The notes beneath the pieces were generated by a model, which was given only the letters and a program-made list of their open reading frames with translations, ran no database searches and was not told where the DNA came from. Shown here in pieces: positions 7,869-8,909 of a stretch of DNA of 8,909 nt. This stretch comes from a bacterium (GTDB lineage Bacteria > Margulisbacteria > Marinamargulisbacteria > SXXA01). Where the stretch lies: contig RGUG01000040.1 in the NCBI GenBank assembly GCA_010027915.1, positions 1 to 8,909 on the forward strand, in the 5' to 3' direction. Made by a program: the position numbers and the translations under genes. The first letter of the stretch is position 1, and every line of letters begins with the position of its first letter.

Positions 7869-7900
7869 CACCAAAGGGGCACGAATGTGCCCCTTTGGTG
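7869..7900 (+). terminator. perfect 14-bp hairpin after the small secreted protein
   Basis: CACCAAAGGGGCAC, loop GAAT, then GTGCCCCTTTGGTG pair without a mismatch, 28 bases after the stop codon. Position and strength suit an intrinsic terminator or a 3'-end stabilising stem. The usual T run is absent: the next bases are TTGGTGGGGATTT. It is therefore an atypical terminator. Confidence 0.65.
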
Positions 7901-8240
7901 TTGGTGGGGATTTGGTTGGATCGTGGGTGGTGATAGGGCAAAGCCCGGGGTGACCAATCGGTTAACAGAAGCCGTCGCGATGGAGGCCCCTTGGGTCTTT
8001 TGTCCATGACGCACGGCCTAGTAATGGCGATCGTGGCCCACCAACCGATCGCGTCAGTGTAGGGGCAAACGACCCGTGATCGACTGGTGGGTATGGGGAT
8101 ATGGTCTATCTCATGCTGGGGTGCCTCTATCCAATCGGTGCCCGTTCAGTCATGGGGCAGGTTGGGTTTTTTTGGTGCACGGGGCCTGTGTGGCAACGGC
8201 CCAAGTCGTATCGGTGATCAGTACCGGATGGGTAGCACGT

Positions 8241-8275
8241 GCATCACCCACCGACACGTGGCACAATGGGTGTGC
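8241..8275 (+). repeat. imperfect inverted repeat (GCA-T-CACCCA / TGGGTGTGC)
   Basis: The left arm 8241-8250 pairs with the right arm 8267-8275 over nine base pairs, with one bulged T at 8244 and a 16-base loop containing the palindrome CACGTG (8255-8260). A second palindrome, GCACGTGC, lies at 8235-8242. The role is unknown. Confidence 0.5.
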
Positions 8276-8324
8276 ATCGCATTCACTGGGTACCGTTTGA
8301 CCAAGACCATCACCGGATGTTAGG

Positions 8325-8349
8325 TGGGTGGGATCACCCATCTTGGGTG
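8325..8349 (+). repeat. three-element alternative hairpin TGGGTG / CACCCA / TGGGTG
   Basis: TGGGTG at 8325-8330 and at 8344-8349 flank CACCCA at 8335-8340. The middle element can pair with either neighbour, with loops of 4 and 3 bases, but not both. This is the geometry of a switch, though the sequence is short and could be chance in G/C-biased DNA. Confidence 0.4.
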
Positions 8350-8711
8350 GGCATGTGAGATCATACAATGGTGACCGGTCTCAGGTACATATCGTGATGA
8401 CCCGATCGAGCGTCGAGGGGGCAAGGCCCTATGGGGAACGTGCTTCCCGTTGTATCCCAAGCAAGAGGCCATTGAGTGGGCTGTCGACTCCATGATGGGT
8501 CTTGCATTGGGGCACCCTTGCAGGGGCTAGCGGAGCTAATCCAACCGACGGCCCGTCTCATCATGTGAGACCGTGCAGGTTGTCTTCACGGTGTGTGGTG
8601 ACCTGTTTGGATGCCCCCATTCGATCCAGCAAGTGAAAGACGCACCCTGTATCCCATCAACGACCCCCCTCCCTAACAAAACAAATCCCACACTAGTTAA
8701 ACGAATGCCGC

Positions 8712-8747
8712 CCTTGCACCAGACCTTGCACCCGACCTTGCACTAGA
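8712..8747 (+). repeat. three tandem 12-bp repeats
   Basis: Units are CCTTGCACCAGA (8712-8723), CCTTGCACCCGA (8724-8735) and CCTTGCACTAGA (8736-8747). The first eight bases are identical in all three. They lie about 110 bases before a candidate gene start at 8857 and 72 bases before a TATAAT. A spacing of 12 bp is close to one helical turn, which suits binding of a protein to one face, but the function is not shown. Confidence 0.85.
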
Positions 8748-8818
8748 GGGGGAATCACAGTGTGCGGAAGGGGCAGGCAGGACGATATACTTAGGATAAG
8801 TAACGTCATGAATTTGAT

Positions 8819-8824
8819 TATAAT
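8819..8824 (+). promoter_or_regulatory. candidate -10 box TATAAT before the right-edge gene
   Basis: A consensus TATAAT sits in an AT-rich patch (about 8782-8835) within otherwise G/C-rich DNA. No good -35 hexamer is found at 16-18 bases; the expected position reads ATAAGT. The box could depend on an activator, perhaps one using the upstream 12-bp repeats, which is inference. Transcription would start near 8831, just before a ribosome binding site. Confidence 0.4.
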
Positions 8825-8856
8825 GATCTATAACGGCCTGAATAGAGGGTGAAACT

Positions 8857-8909
8857 GTGTACTGTGTGGAGCCGGATGGATGGCGGAGGGTGCTTAAGAA
8901 CTCAGTCAG
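8857..8909 (+). CDS. possible start of a gene running off the right edge
   Basis: GTG 8857 follows AGAGGG (8844-8849) with a 7-base spacer and reads MYCVEPDGWRRVLKNSV with no stop to the window end. The TATAAT at 8819-8824 stands at a suitable distance upstream. Only 17 codons are visible, so no product can be named. The first frame upstream, ATG 8808, ends after 14 codons. Confidence 0.4.
   Translation, partial: MYCVEPDGWRRVLKNSV

Larger units (their letters stand above)
7901..8711. other. gene-free stretch with inverted repeats; no gene recognised
   Basis: No frame on either strand gives a recognisable protein here, and the longest open frames (74-78 codons) lack good ribosome binding sites. 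One + frame read from 7901 is broken by several stops but contains protein-like stretches, for example around 8087-8320 and 8400-8536, so a decayed gene is possible. Inverted repeats include GCGATCG (8027-8033) with CGATCGC (8046-8052) and GTCTCA (8555-8560) with TGAGAC (8566-8571). Several CACCCA/TGGGTG pairings lie at 8241-8349. I found no tRNA, tmRNA, RNase P, SRP or rRNA signature. Confidence 0.5.

Noticed and set aside
7733..8014. Minus-strand open frame of 93 codons across the end of the small secreted gene
   Set aside because: It crosses the coding region and the hairpin, has no ribosome binding site, and resembles no protein I know.
8361..8564. Minus-strand open frame of 67 codons in the gene-free stretch
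   Set aside because: No recognisable motif, no convincing ribosome binding site, and rich in Pro, Ser and Trp as expected from G-rich DNA read backwards.
8621..8628. TTCGATCC, like a tRNA T-loop
   Set aside because: No preceding GG, no matching acceptor or D arm and no CCA end nearby.

Overview
The window looks like a piece of a Gram-negative, probably pseudomonadotan, chromosome of moderate G+C. The evidence is a giant-type NAD-glutamate dehydrogenase, a single-domain malic enzyme, and two proteins with Sec-type signal peptides. I cannot name a genus. An amino-acid-consuming gamma- or alphaproteobacterium, possibly host-associated, would fit, but that is inference. All recognisable genes lie on the + strand, and their coding strand is rich in G runs. 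I saw no mobile element, CRISPR array, tRNA or rRNA.

Layout. (1) 1-2850 is the C-terminal 949 residues of a large NAD-dependent glutamate dehydrogenase; its 5' part lies outside the window. (2) 2851-2965 is a short gap holding a possible 20-codon mini-ORF (2917-2979) that runs into the next gene. (3) 2966-3778 is a VanX/DdpX-type D-Ala-D-Ala dipeptidase with all active-site residues visible. (4) 3779-3947 is a leader region with a possible 9-codon peptide ending inside the next ribosome binding site. (5) 3948-5165 is a malic enzyme without a phosphotransacetylase domain. (6) About 5158-7089 overlaps the malic enzyme end and encodes a secreted protein with four related beta-rich repeats, a Pro/Gly-rich linker and two C-terminal TPRs. 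(7) 7304-7840 is a small secreted, probably beta-sandwich protein with an excellent ribosome binding site, followed by a perfect 14-bp hairpin. (8) About 7901-8856 has no convincing gene. It contains inverted repeats, including alternative CACCCA/TGGGTG pairings, then three 12-bp tandem repeats and an AT-rich promoter-like patch. (9) From 8857 a new gene may begin and run off the right edge.

How the genes fit together. Glutamate dehydrogenase makes 2-oxoglutarate from glutamate, and malic enzyme draws pyruvate and reducing power from malate. Together they suit a cell that burns amino acids through the TCA cycle. The dipeptidase would recover D-alanine from D-Ala-D-Ala in wall turnover. The two secreted proteins are the least characterised. 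The modular TPR protein and the gene-free stretch before the right-edge gene are the places most worth a second look. I see no clear signature of a new defence or mobile system.
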